DNA from: Protea cynaroides
Lineage: Eukaryota; Streptophyta; Magnoliopsida; Proteales; Proteaceae
Assembly: GCA_028583415.1 (NCBI GenBank)
Contig: CM053266.1
Location: 43,643,758-43,707,757, forward strand
Direction: 5' to 3'
DNA: 64,000 nt
Under the pieces are notes generated by a model, which saw only the letters and a list, made by a program, of their open reading frames with translations, was not told the origin of the DNA and ran no database searches. Below are positions 22,125-33,975 of the stretch, piece after piece (positions within the stretch are counted from its first letter, which is position 1; each line of letters opens with the position of its first letter). The translations under genes were made by a program, and so were the position numbers.

Positions 22125-22339
22125 GGTATGACACAAATGGAAAAGGAGATAGGGTGGTTATTTCTGCTTATTGATGGTTGCACACTTACTTGTTTGAAAT
22201 TCTCTCTCCATTGTATCACTTTCTTTGGCTATACCTTACCAAGTTATTCACACTCTGTTGTTAGTTGTAATCCTTATTATATAATGCAAAATTGTTAATG
22301 AACTCACCAGAGAGGACACGGTGGGTTTCAGAGTTACCA

Positions 22340-23400
22340 TAGTATCAGAGCTACTAGGGCCACTACATCAATTTGGCATCCATTTACGGCCATAGAAAAA
22401 GGTGCCACTCATGCCTTGTTTATTGCCACTCAAAAGAAGGCAACATTTGAGGGGATGTGTTGGGAATAATCCCATATTGGCTAACACTAGGACCTTGGTT
22501 TCATGTACTTGTGCCTCTCTCCATATAAGAGCTTACGCTTTTGGGTTGGACATCTTCAACCCAAAGCTCCTTGCCAATTGATTTTTATTCTTAGATCCCA
22601 ATTTGATTTGGCATATTTAGGTCATGCTCACTACTTTCTTGGCATGAAGTTCATTGAAATCCTGGCTCAATTATTCTCACTCAAAAGTATATATATCATG
22701 GACTTACTGAAGTGGGTCAACATGATAAGAACAAAGCCAATCTCTATTCATGGTTTTCCAGATTCTCACCTTTCTCTTGATGCCAGTGAACATTTCCCTA
22801 ATCCAATGGCTTTATCAGAGTCTTGTCGGGACCTTGCAAAATGCTACAAAGACCAGGCCTGAGATTTCCATTGCTGCAAACCAGGCTTGTCAATTTATGC
22901 AGACTCCTAAGCTTGAACATTTTGCATCTACGAAACATATTTTATGGTATTTGAAAGGCATCTTGACTCTCGGTATACTTTTCACCCCTTCTACCATCCC
23001 TCCTTTTCATATGCCGATTGTGCGAGGATCATGATGATCGGCAGTAACATCACTGCTTAAGGTTCTTAAGAAACATAAACGGTATCTAAGAGCAGCACTG
23101 AAGTTAAGTACCAATGTTTAGCATTTACTGCTGCTGATCTAGCTTTGGATTCAATTTGTGTTGCGTGATTTTGAGATTTCTCCAGTCTCCTGTTCCATAT
23201 TGTGACAATCCTTCAGTGACATATCTTGCTGCTAATCCGATTTTCCATGCTCAAACACATCATATCGAAGCTGACTACCATTTTGTTCATGAAATTGTTG
23301 CTTGGGGCCACCTTCAAGTTTGGTTGTTTATAATCAAGATCAGTTAGCTGATATATTTGTTCTTACCTTCCTTACCCACATTTATAGTGAATGCGATCAA
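22340..23400 (+). mobile_element. copia relic with RT/RNase H fragment
   Basis: Plus-strand copia coding relic in more than one frame: HYFLGMKF and YIMDLLKWVNM (end of RT), YQSLVGTLQNATKTRPEIS and LWYLKGILTLGILF (start of RNase H), SKSSTEVKYQCLAFTAADL, CDNPSVTYLAANPIFHAQT and HHIEADYHFVHE (RNase H end). Frameshifts and stops are frequent. Upstream, ATAGTATCAGAGCTA near 22353 looks like a decayed PBS, and ttgaggggatg|TGTTGGGAATAATC near 22460 like a polypurine tract plus LTR head. The element is a rearranged fossil. Confidence 0.75.
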
Positions 23401-23748
23401 GAGGCTAACTTTCACAGAAGTATTTCAAAACTAGGTACAAATTGTTTTTAATGATAGAAATCAGTTTGACGTCATGAACAAAGCACTACTTGAATATAGA
23501 ACACAATTGATGAGATATGCAGTGCTTGAGAGCCAATGCTTGAACTGAATAAGTTAATAAAAAGAGATGAAGCCAAAAACATGGTAAATATAGGATAAAA
23601 GAAAATGAAGCTTGAATTTATTAGGATAACAAATTAACAACAAGAGAAATCCCAATATATAAAAGACTGAACGCAAGACAAGACAGGTTATCTAAAAGAA
23701 CTTAGTGTTAAAGGTTCAATGAGCTAATGATAGAATAAGATGGACAAA
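23401..23748. other. No recognised feature
   Basis: AT-rich sequence between the copia relic and the TAAGGGTGTCAAA element; no motif seen. Confidence 0.4.
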
Positions 23749-23756
23749 GTTAGAAC

Positions 23757-24157
23757 TAAGGGTGTCAAACAGTTGGTTTGGCATGGTCTTGGTCAGTTTT
23801 TCCCATCAGTTTGGCCCAGTCCGGTCCGATTGAGGGTCGATAAGGAATTCTGTCTCCAAAATCAAAACCACAACCGATAACTATCAGTTTGGTCCGGTCC
23901 GGTTTAGGGTTGATAAAGATGTCAGTCCTTTATCAGTTTTCCTTAATGGTCTTTCATCGGATCCTTGTCTGTTAGTTATTGATTCGGTCTCATTTTTTCA
24001 TATATTAAAATAAAAAATAAATAAATATTATCGCGTTTTATCAGTTTCAGTCCATTTCCTTGCTTTCCTCTGTCTTATCACTCGGTCCAATCGGTTCTTA
24101 TATTTCACCGGCCTGTTAAGGGTTCGATTTGGTTCGACCTCAATTTTGACACCCTTA
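23757..24157. mobile_element. hAT-like MITE with TAAGGGTGTCAAA ends
   Basis: A 401-bp element bounded by TAAGGGTGTCAAA and its inverted copy TTTGACACCCTTA, with flanks GTTAGAAC (23749-23756) and GTTACAAC (24158-24165), an 8-bp TSD with one mismatch. The interior repeats ggtccggtc and cagtttggtc motifs. No ORF. Confidence 0.75.
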
Positions 24158-24376
24158 GTTACAACATTGAGACAATCTTAACTATCCAGTCTTAATAAAA
24201 AAAAGAAAAATGAAATGCAACGCCATGTAAGATCCATTGCAGTTAGAGTTACAAATAAGCTACCAGATAAAAGTTAGAACTGCATGAAAATAGAAGGGCA
24301 CCCGCAATATAAAAACTTCCACATAGTTAACCAGAACATTGCTTATAATTAGTTATTTATTATTTATTAAATGTAC

Positions 24377-24712
24377 CTATAAGTGGTTGCATGCCACATA
24401 CGAACAGTCCCATCCTCGAAGCTTCAAATAATTATTATGGGAAGTTCAGCATGGAAACAAACTGCAGAAAACATTGTGTTTGGCCTTCTAACATTTGGAC
24501 AAAACTTCTAGTTGGCTAGTCCTCCACCTGTTCCCATGAAATTATTAAAAAAGAAAAGTCAGTTGGGTGACCTTAGTAGTATCATCATCAGAACCAGTGA
24601 CAAAAAAAACTGGATTGTCGCTACTGGTGAAGTAATCAACGCAATTTACCCTTTTCAAATGGGCATCCAATGTAAAATTAGGGTAAGGGGAGCCAAGATT
24701 CAAAATCGAAAC
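24377..24712 (-). pseudogene. Coatomer beta-prime (COPI WD40) two-exon fragment
   Basis: The exon at 24572-24712 encodes LGSPYPNFTLDAHLKRVNCV, DYFTS and VTGSDDDTTK. After a 44-bp GT-AG intron, the exon at 24377-24527 encodes VQMLEGQTQ, then with a frameshift FSAVCFHAELPIII and FEDGTVRMWHATTY. These are consecutive WD40 blades of the COPI coat beta-prime subunit, an essential Golgi-ER transport protein of about 900 residues. Only about 95 residues are present, with an in-frame TAG in VED*PT, a second stop and a frameshift. Retention of the intron shows copying from genomic DNA, not mRNA. Confidence 0.8.
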
Positions 24713-24749
24713 ACATAAAGAGTTTATCAAAACATCATAGTATGGCACA

Positions 24750-26496
24750 AAATGATAAAAATTAAAAATTAAAAAAATTAAAAAAAAAACCTACCCACGA
24801 AAAGTTAAAGATAAATTTCCTAGTCAAAGTCACTTGCATCACTAGTGGTAATGCCCCTCAAAAAATTGAGTGCACATCAAACCCTTCTCTCAATCCCAGA
24901 GCATATAAGCATGTTATCAGATGATGTTAACACATTGGATAGACTGCCACACACCTGATGTAATATGTGTGTGCTTTGAACACTTGGACCTTGTCCATTG
25001 TATTGTAATTGTATACACGTATTAACATGTTCAACTTCGGCAATAATCCATTATTTCCGTGCTAAATTTTGCTGAACAAAGTGCAAATGCATAGTTAAAT
25101 GTGAAAGTAAATTGGCAACATCAAGAAAAACCAAATTTATGGTAGATTTCCCATGGATGAAAATGTAAAGTTATGTTAACATTTCATGTTCTCCGCCTGA
25201 AAGTATTTAGTTTATCATCAAATGGCCTTCAATCAAACTGTACAGCTTATATAAATATCAATCATGATCCTAACATTAAAGCAGCTATTGTTTATCTAGT
25301 CTGCTTAAATACACACTCTTGTCACATGTCACAATTCACAAGAGGTCCTAACAAATCAGAACTTCATATTCATCTAGGAACTTGCCCACACATGTAGGTC
25401 ATATGTTCAAAATATCACAATGCACAAGGAAAATAAATGTTTAAAGAAGGGGGAAGGAAGTGAAATGGCTATATCGTTGCCTCAATGATCACAAATTTTT
25501 TTTATTCTCTGTCCAAGTTTTTTGCCCTTATCCATGGTCCCTGCCCTGTACAATAGATCATGTAATGTTTTGTTGATAAGAAGAAGGAAAATCAACTTCA
25601 TGAAGAATAACTATTCAATCTAAATACTCTCTGCATTTAAGTTCTATCCATTTTTTTCCACCCTAGGATAAGTTTGTGTGTATGCATGTGTAAAGTACTA
25701 ATGGAATTGAATCGTCCAATAAAAATGAATGCATGTAGCCTAGAAACAATAACTTCGAAGTAAGAGTTTTATACTAATTATCATCTCTAAGTCCTAGTCA
25801 TGCTTAGGAAGATATCAGCAATGTAGGAAATGTATAATTTATCCAGACAGAATATTTTAACACAACAAACACCTCCACCCACCCATTTAGAAATCCTTTG
25901 GTGTTAAGCTCTTCGAGTCCCCTCAGCTCGGCAACCGAAGACAACACACGATGCAATCAATATCGTACTCCTACCGCCAACAAAGAAAACCGAGTAAACA
26001 AAATTATAAATGTAAGACACCCAAACCAAAAAGAAAATAGTATAAAAAAAAAAAAAAAGGAAAAAAATTGTAATTAATAGTGTGTAATGGAATTTTACAT
26101 GCTAACATGTAACTAGTTGTTAAATAAGATAATACATAGTGGGTCATACAACGAACAAGTCCATAATCCGAGGCACACTTTATGTATCCAAAAGTTAAAA
26201 TGGCTGTGCCTCCAAATGGCAAAAATTGATGATAGTGCAAAACGATTTCCACCAGTTCCCAATGTATGAAATTATTTACCCTAATAATAATAATTTGGGT
26301 GAATGGACCACATGTTAGGATAAGAGTACTTTTGGAAATATATGTAATGCTGTCTCCAATGGGAGAATACTTACATGTAAGAGTATATCTGTACCTTAGT
26401 TTAAGACCTTTAATATACTGGTTGAAGAGAGATCGATGACTCACTACGGTCTCTTGATGCAGTCCAAGAAGGCAACCAGCCCACATGGTCAACACT
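24750..26496. other. No recognised feature
   Basis: AT-rich. The 163-codon minus-strand frame at 26004-26495 is hydrophobic and Tyr/Leu-rich with no family motif and no splice context that I can support. I do not call it a gene. Confidence 0.4.
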
Positions 26497-27360
26497 GTTC
26501 ACGTGAACAGTACCAGCAGATTTTTTTGAAATATTTGTTCACTCTTTTGTTATTTATTTCCTAAAGTTAGTTTCCTAATTTCATTGTTTAGTTAGTTTCC
26601 TAATATTTAGGATAGATTGTTAGTAGGTTTCAATTACTTGGAGACCAAGTATTTACTTTCCTATTTTCAGATTTAGGACTTTCCTATTTTCAGATTTAGG
26701 ACTTTCCTATTTTATTGTTTTAGAGCCTTCCTAAATTATAAAGGAAGGTTGGTTTTACTAGATTTAGTTCTTTCCTATCTTAACTGTAAGGTTTCAATCA
26801 ATAAATATGAATAGAAGTAATTGGCGGCTGTTCAGATTTGGACCAGAAAAAAAAAAGAGTTAAAACTTTATTTCTGGTTGAGTCTCTCAAGGTTGTGAAA
26901 CTCAACTACCTAGTATACGATCCTGAATTCCTGCAGAGGCTATTGAACTTGCTGGTTTGCTGCAATAATCATCAAATACCAACCCAGCATCAATTCAAAT
27001 CTGGCGGAAAACTGGAACAGCAGTTTTTTGACTCTCATAACTTCCTCAGGTTTCAACAGATCCTTATCATCTTTCAGAATGTGTTCATATCTATACTAAA
27101 GAGTCTACAATCAAAATTTCATGAAGATTTGATGGCCAAATTTTGAGATAAGTGATTTTCAATAAATTCTTTCTATTTTCTGTTTTGATTGGACTGTGAA
27201 GATCTTATTGCAAAAGAGGGTTTTGTGATTTGTATTGTGTGGAAACCTTCTTTGCATCATCTCTTCTTCTGGAACTCTTATCTCCTCTATTTCTTAACTT
27301 CTCTTCCGTCCTTCTATGATCTCTACTTTCTTTATTGTTGTTTACACATCCACAATCACA
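26497..27360 (+). repeat. Possible solo LTR or LTR fragment
   Basis: Begins TGTTCACGTGAACAGTACC. It contains a 23-24 bp direct repeat (actttcctattttcagattt, three starts at about 26657-26705), a TATAAAGG-like box near 26737, and a long pyrimidine-rich tract near 27240-27340 ending ...CAATCACA. This is LTR architecture, but I find no matching 5-bp TSD or PBS, so the right end is uncertain. Confidence 0.4.
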
Positions 27361-28470
27361 CATCAGCTCTTCAAAAAGACTGCAATTTGGGTAAAGTTAT
27401 GTTTCAACAACCTCATTACAAAAGGGTGCCCCATTGTATCTATTATTTTTTATAAATAAATAAAATTCTGAAGGGTGAATGGAAACTAGGTTTCTCAATG
27501 TCTATATTTTCAATTGAGTGATGATGAAACAGTTATTCATCAACTTCCAAACATATATGTATGGAATCCTAAACTAAAGACATTTAATACTCTTTTGTAT
27601 AAAACCTTCAAATCTATTTAACCTACACAATCTCAGAAAACCAGAAGTTTGATGTCTAAGCTCTTGAAGGAAGAGATTGTGGCAAATGGCAAAAAACTCA
27701 GGAGCAGCAATATGTACAATGTGCAGAGAAAGAAATAAAAGGGTGTCTGAAGGGCAGGAAAAACCAGCTTACAAGGCTTTGACTCTTTGAGACTCTTAAA
27801 TAAAAGTCAGCTGTGGACTTCCATTTGTCATGAATTCAGAGGATTCATTACCTTTTCAAAATGAAAAGAGTGAATCATAGTATTAAGAATATCTAGGGGA
27901 CCCCAGGGTTAGCCACCTAGATGATCCCCACACTACTTTGGATTTTCAGGAATCAAAAGTTCCTAAAAAGAAGGCAACGAAATAGAGGGATACCATGTGG
28001 TGCAAGTGCATTGAGGGTTGGTCCTAGCATCACTTTACAGTATTGGCAGAGGGAATTGTATACATGACTTTTCTTTATTAATATTAATCAAATATCATGC
28101 TTATCTGCTACATATTATAACAACAGCAGCAACAACAAAAATAATATTAGTAGGATTCCTTTAAGATTAAAGAACATATTCCCAGAAAAGTAATCCAACA
28201 CCCACCTCAATATGGAAAACACATTCTGTCCTTTCTAAGATACGTTCGTTTGAGCATCCAGAAACTTATCCATCCGAGGGAAATATACGAAGTCAAATAA
28301 TTAGTTCCCTTGTTTCTTTCTGGTTTGAACAAGGGAAAGAGACTTCTGGTGTTTTTCACCATTACTGTTAGAGTTTCAAGGTGTCCAAGACACAAAGGCA
28401 TATAACAACAAAAGGAAAGTGCATGGATGGATACTTGATTCCCAACAGAAGGAAAGTGCAAGAATAGTTC
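27361..28470. other. No recognised feature
   Basis: AT-rich sequence with a short caacagcagcaacaac run near 28120. No motif recognised. Confidence 0.4.
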
Positions 28471-28805
28471 TCACCATACAGCATAACAAGTTAACAAGTT
28501 TGTCCCCATAAAGTGGATGCAATAGTATGGAAGTGAGGATCACGTAGGTAGGATGTAACTTTTCAGCTTCAGATTTGGAATCTATGGTTTTCAAAGTCTA
28601 AGACCACGAAATAAGGAATTACATCATTAAGCATTGCCTGGTTCAGTTAATGAGCATTTGAAGAGCTAGTGCCAAAGCCTAATTCACTAAGTAATAAAAC
28701 TCACCAACTATAGGCAGCTTGAATGGAGCTTTTCGACGTAGCCTTTGAAGTCCCTAGAAGTCTTTCCACTACCAGCATTAGCCTCAATTCTAGTTAACTG
28801 CAATT
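28471..28805 (-). pseudogene. MUN-domain (PATROL1/UNC-13-like) exons, copy 2
   Basis: Paralogue of 19988-21017 on the same strand. About 28700-28800 encodes LTRIEANAGSGKTSRDFKGY then VEK with a frameshift; about 28480-28590 encodes LKTIDSKSEAEKLHP and LLHPLYGDKL. About 95 nt coding for the LVLLADDLK...SGT part are missing. It lacks the hAT-like element present in copy 1, giving an empty site. Non-coding sequence beside both (acaccatgtgtt, cctttgaagt) also matches, so this is a genomic duplication. Confidence 0.65.
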
Positions 28806-29845
28806 ATGACACCATGTGTTTCATTAAATAAAAATAAGGATACCCAAAATTGACTTTTGCAACAGTAGAGCAATAGGGAGGGAGCACAACACCTTCGCAA
28901 AAAGATCCTCCTCATTCAACAGAGATCAGTGGGAGGAGATTCAGGACTGATCAGAAAGAGCAAACTTGGACATCTGCAAACACACAAAAAAGGAAAAAAG
29001 TAAGTGTTTAGACCTGGATGAAAATTCAACACACGATAATGAATTGCAGTTGAGATTGATCGTGTCAGCAGCTTCCCAATCAATTAGGAGACAACACAAC
29101 CACAACTACAAAATAACTACATTATATTATTTTTGTTTCAGTTATATCTTAGTTTATCAAGTGGGATGCTATCTAATTAACTTAAAAAAATGTAATTAAC
29201 CTCAAAATCCAAAATTATTAGAATCAAGAAGTAAAACAAAGAAGATTCCTCAAAATCAGATTTGAGCAGCGTACATATAACAAACCAACTTATATTTTTT
29301 AAGTTGCTGAAAGGCCACATTAGTCACCCTCCCCCCCCCACCCAAAAAAAAAAAAAAAAGGGAATATATAAAGAAAGGGAGAAGGGGATCAGAAGCCACA
29401 AAATAGGAAAGCAAGGTGGAACACATCATTCCTCTTGTTGGAGAAAAGAGACTGGTTAAGTATTAATGAGAGGTTACAGGATAACATAGAAGCTTACCTG
29501 TTTTTGGACATTTGGAATGCTAAATTGGGTGTTGAGAAGAAGGCATGAAAAATGAAGAGGAAATGTGAACTTTGTGTTACACCTAGTGAGCCCATCAATC
29601 TTCAAGAAAAGTGGGTTCCTTTTTTTCTAGTCAGGCAATTTCACTGCTAAAAGGAGCTGGAATGAATACCCATAAATTTAAATTAAAAAAAAAGGAGTAA
29701 ACTCCAAGAAACATGAAGATTTTTTAAGTACTCAGTCCGTTCACCCTCCTACATCAATTAGGAAAACATCTAGTGGTATAGAAACCCATAAACAAAAAAT
29801 GCAAACCCTTGTTACCTTAGAGAGACCGTTAGTAAGTGACATTAC
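28806..29845. other. No recognised feature beyond short homology to 21.0 kb
   Basis: The first about 130 bp continue the duplication with 21.0-21.15 kb (cctcctcattcaac). The rest is AT-rich, with a C-run/A-run near 29327-29360. TrpRS exons after VPEPLIPPAGAQ would be expected here; none was recognised. Confidence 0.4.
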
Positions 29846-31466
29846 CTGAGCACCTGCTGGTGGGATAAGAGGTTCAGGAACCTACAACATTGAATCAACC
29901 TTTTATTATATTTCACGAGTTCAAGGGGTGGGGTATAAAGAGGCTTCAAGGAACAGAATCAACCTTTAAAATTGCAGATTCACGTCTATCACAACAAAAG
30001 AAAAAAAAAATCAAATCCACAATATAGAAAAAGAAAAGCAAAGATGATTGAACCTTCCGAAAGGGTACTATTCGGGTCCCACTGCTGGGGAAATTCTATA
30101 CTTACCCTTCCATTTTCTTCCACTTCCTTCCACATATGTAGTTAATTCACTCAGCCAGCTCACGGGTTGACTCTAGATATTGTTTTTGATCCTTACCAAC
30201 GGGACCCAAATCAGACTGCGGGGTTTCATGCCAAAGACATTAAAAAGTCAAATATCTTTAAGGTCATAGTGAGCATATAATAGAGCTAAGGGAGAACAAC
30301 TATCAAATTCTTTAAGTTGCCAAATTTTTAAAATAAAATAAAATAAAATAAAAACTACAAGTATTTAAAAAAAACTACAAGTGATAACACAGTTACATGG
30401 CCACAAGTAGAATGCCCAAAGAAGCTATCAATTATTTCCCCTTTCATGCTATTTTTTCAAGAAAACATGAAAAATGAAAGATCAAACAATCAATTCAAAC
30501 ACTGGTGTGCACGTGCATCCTCTATATGTAAGGTTTAGGAATAAAAGATCACCTGATATAGGAGAATATCAGAAGCCGTCAAAAAAGGATAAGTCAGAAG
30601 TGTAACCCCAACTTGTTCGTCTCCCTATCAGAGAGAGAGCCCTCGCTGTTAGTTTGCACTGATTGATAAAAACAAATATCATTAGATTCAAGAGCATTTT
30701 TACCATGCATTAAAAAATTTGACCAGATAAACACATTCAGAAGCATATATTGGAGAGAAGTAAACATGCTCAAACCATACAATTGAAACTTAGAACTGCA
30801 GAACAAAATTGTGTAACAAAAGGATGATAGTAACTGGAAGTTAGTATAACAATAAGAAGTCTTCCTGAAGACATGGATACATGTAGACTTCCGCAAGCAT
30901 CAGTATTCAATATTTCTAAAGTAAATTTCAGCAACTCTGGGGATCACAACTAAAATACTTCAATAATAAAACATCTCCTAAGTGGGTACCTAATGGTACT
31001 TTTCACCTCCTTTCACATGTGTCATTTTCAAATCTATAAGCAGATTGGACATGTTTAAGTCAACTAATGTGGCACAAATATCCTCTCAACAGGAAATATT
31101 GTACAAGCTCTAAATCTAAAAAGGAAAGCGATTTAGGAAATAAACAAATAAAAGGTGATAGCAATCGTACAACAACTAACGCACCGCCTAGCTTGATTTC
31201 TCTTTAAATTGAATCATTCTGTTCACCGAACAATTGGTGTGACAGAACTTAGTAGCCACATCAGCTCCACAACAGCACGGCCATGGGACTGCACAAAGAC
31301 AGAAGCCTGTAAGTGGAAGACAAAGCAAGAGTTATCCAATGCTACATAGATAATGAGAAAAAACAACCTAAGAACTTTCCACAGACCTTGGTAATGTCAA
31401 CACCACAAGCCATGTAAATGGCTGCTATACTTTTTGTTGTTGTAGCTAGCTGCTTTACATCATGTT
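29846..31466 (-). pseudogene. Organellar tryptophanyl-tRNA synthetase fragment (OVA4-like)
   Basis: Four minus-strand exons in gene order: 31387-31466 (HDVKQLATTTKS, AAIYMACGVDITK), about 31223-31308 (ASVFVQSHGRAVVELMWLLS), 30553-30624 (GVTLLTYPFLTASDILLYQ) and 29846-29881 (VPEPLIPPAGAQ). Phases agree (DITK|ASVF) and splice sites are standard. These match the bacterial-type enzyme that charges tRNA-Trp in plastids and mitochondria. The expected segment SDLVP...GG between the last two exons, the start of the gene and the KMSKS exon were not found, so it is a partial copy. Little coding damage is visible in the exons present. Confidence 0.8.
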
Positions 31467-32480
31467 CTAGAGTTGTCTATAGATGCCAAAAACCCAGACA
31501 GAAATACTTTAATACTACAACAAAGCATCGAAAAATCTACAACTGAAACAACATATTACATAGTTCAACAAATTAAGCTTTATATCTTTTCTTTTAATCA
31601 ACTCAGACAAGCTCATCTTAGATGGCCAGCTTAAGTGTTTCAGAGTCAATTGAAAAGTGAGCTCTCACCCTATAAAAGAAATTGACCAAATGACCAAAAA
31701 AAAAGTTTTTTTTTTTTTTTGGTAAAACAAAACAAAAATGACTACCCAAAAGAAAAATAGTACTAACCATCAAGGAGGGTATAGTAATAAATAAATATCT
31801 TTTTGGATTAAACTATCAGGAAAATTTACAGGAATAATTATTTTGCGTAATCGAAAATGACAAGAAGACAACATTTAAGTGCTTCAACAAATCGAAGAAT
31901 ATTCTCCTCAGGTAATTACAGTGGATTCATGGCTTCTATGGCAACAAAATATTCATACAACAACAAAAGGATACATGTCTAACAAGGCAAGGGTAAGCAA
32001 AAACTGATAGAATATTAAATTGTATATTGCATGCACAGAAAAGGGGACATCTTGTCAGAGGTATAAAATATAAACCAATAAAATATTTTCTAGATGTTGA
32101 ATTAAGACAAGTAATTGAACCCACAATTCTCAACTATTAGACTCTAACCTGATAATGATTCAAATCCTCGGTAACATTTAACGGAGATCTATCTTCACCA
32201 CATGTACAATAATATAGCAGAGTAAGTTCATGATCTAACACTTCAACAACAAAGAGCACTGACTTGACATCCTCAGAAATAAATAAAACTCCCACAGATG
32301 GCTTCTACAGATCAAGAAGTACCCCAATTAGTACAGTGTATGCATATAAGGGAATGAACTAGAAGAATGGAGAGAAATCCTGGATTCAAACATACCATGC
32401 AAATTTTATACCTCACGAACTCAGCTACCTCCAACATACCTTGCAACCTCTTGAACAAATAGCCCTCCTCTTTGTTTTTC
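31467..32480. other. No recognised feature
   Basis: AT-rich; poly-T run near 31710. An exon upstream of the TrpRS fragment might be expected here but I could not identify one. Confidence 0.4.
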
Positions 32481-33440
32481 TCTCTTTTTTATAAAATTTC
32501 AGCCCCTTAAGATCAGCCTTTTAGAATCCTGCCCTTGAATGCAACTTACCCAATTTGTTGGAGAACGCTGATTTTCTTGCAGATTTTCGTTAATCCTCTT
32601 CCTGACTATATTTGAATTTCAAAATGACTTGATAAGAGGAAAGTGTCTTCAGCAAAGTTTTAGGGCTGTGCTTCAGGTTTCCAACGCACCAGGCCTTGCA
32701 ATTTTTTGACGTCTAGAACTCTCGAGGCTGTATACAAACCCAAACTGGTTCCAGAATGCTGACAGAATTTCTGTTCCGACTTCAAAGCCTGATTCCAAGA
32801 CCATAATGACTTCTTTAAGTTCTGAACTCTTTGTAAGATTGTAGCCCATGCTCTTAGCTTTCCAAAAAGCTAAAGAATGCCCAAAACGGAGGTCCATAGC
32901 TCCAGATATGGACCAAATACTAAGCAGATGACAATTTTAGCGAAAATAGAAATCCTGACCCAATTAGGACTCAAACGCCAAGCTTTGACCTGACTTTGAC
33001 CTCTCCAAACTGGTTCCAGAATGCTGACAGAATTTCTGTTCCGACTTCAAAGCCTGATTCCAAGTCCAGAATGACTTCTTTAAGTTCTGAACTCTTTGTA
33101 AGATTGTAGCCCTTGCTCTTAGCTTTCCAAAAAGCTAAAGAACGCCCAAAACGGAGGTCCGTAGCTCCAGATATGGACCAAATACTAAGCAGATGACAAT
33201 TTTAGCGAAAATAGAAATCCTAACCCAATTAGGACTCAAACGCCAAGCTTTGACCTGACTTTGACCTCTCCAGTTCAGTCCTTATCCAACCCAAAAACCT
33301 GCCAAATAACAAAAATACCCAAGAATCAAATAGATTAATAAAATAACCAAAACATTAATTAAATTAAACTAAATATCCTAGAAAACTTGCAAAACTAAGT
33401 TAATTAAGATCAAGAACAAGCTAAATAATTTCACGTATCA
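32480..33440 (-). repeat. 3' LTR of a minus-strand Ty3/gypsy element
   Basis: On the minus strand a polypurine tract (aagtttgggggtgct) is followed by TGATACGTGAAATT at 33440, the typical junction of gypsy internal sequence to a 3' LTR. The LTR extends to lower coordinates and contains the 265-bp tandem duplication. Its far end could not be fixed; 32480 is an estimate. Confidence 0.55.
32741..33270. repeat. Two-copy tandem repeat, 265-bp period
   Basis: caaactggttccagaatgct starts at 32741 and again at 33006. The units agree over the whole 265 bp with only a handful of differences (for example ccaagaccataatg versus ccaagtccagaatg). The unit ends in tttgacctgactttgacctctcc. It lies inside the presumed gypsy LTR. 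Confidence 0.9.
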
Positions 33441-33455
33441 AGCACCCCCAAACTT
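33441..33455 (-). promoter_or_regulatory. Polypurine tract of the minus-strand gypsy element
   Basis: Complement aagtttgggggtgct directly before the LTR start TGATACG; this primes plus-strand DNA synthesis in LTR retroelements. Confidence 0.6.
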
Positions 33456-33783
33456 AAATATTTGCTTCTCCTCAAGCAAAAGAAAAACCACATTTAGAAC
33501 AAAGGATACGAAGCATATTTAGAATCACTGCTCATGTCCAAGACTCCTACCATGCAAACATTAAATCTTCAACTTTAACACAACAATAGCAAATAAAAAA
33601 AAACTAAGCATGCTCATGTTCTCCAATCCAAATATCCATACATAATTCTAAACGAATCATGCGTATCATGCAACCAACATAATCTATTCATGTAACAACT
33701 AAACTCGCAATCATCCCTTCTCACTACTACAAACAATGGTAGCAAACTAGGGCTCACCTTTTCTTTTCTTTTTTTTCTTCTTT

Positions 33784-33960
33784 TCGGTGGTTGCATTTTA
33801 TGCTCTCCCACCTCAAGCAATGTTCGGTATAGTTTTTTTTTTTTTTTCCGGTGGTTGCATTTTATGCTCTCCCACCTCAAGTTCCGGTGGTTGCATTTTA
33901 TGCTCTCCCACCTCAAGCAATGTTCGGTATAATGATTGCATTTTATGCTCTCCCACTATA
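33784..33960 (-). repeat. Short tandem repeats next to the gypsy 3' end
   Basis: The motif ggtggttgcattttatgctc plus tcccacctcaa occurs at 33785, 33850 and 33885, with a partial copy at 33936, linked by aatgttcggtata and a T-run. These lie in the internal 3' region of the minus-strand gypsy element. Confidence 0.7.
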
Positions 33961-33975
33961 CACATGTGTTTATGG

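Noticed and set aside
26004..26495. 163-codon minus-strand frame
   Set aside because: No motif, no splice context, hydrophobic composition of AT-rich noise; not called as a gene.
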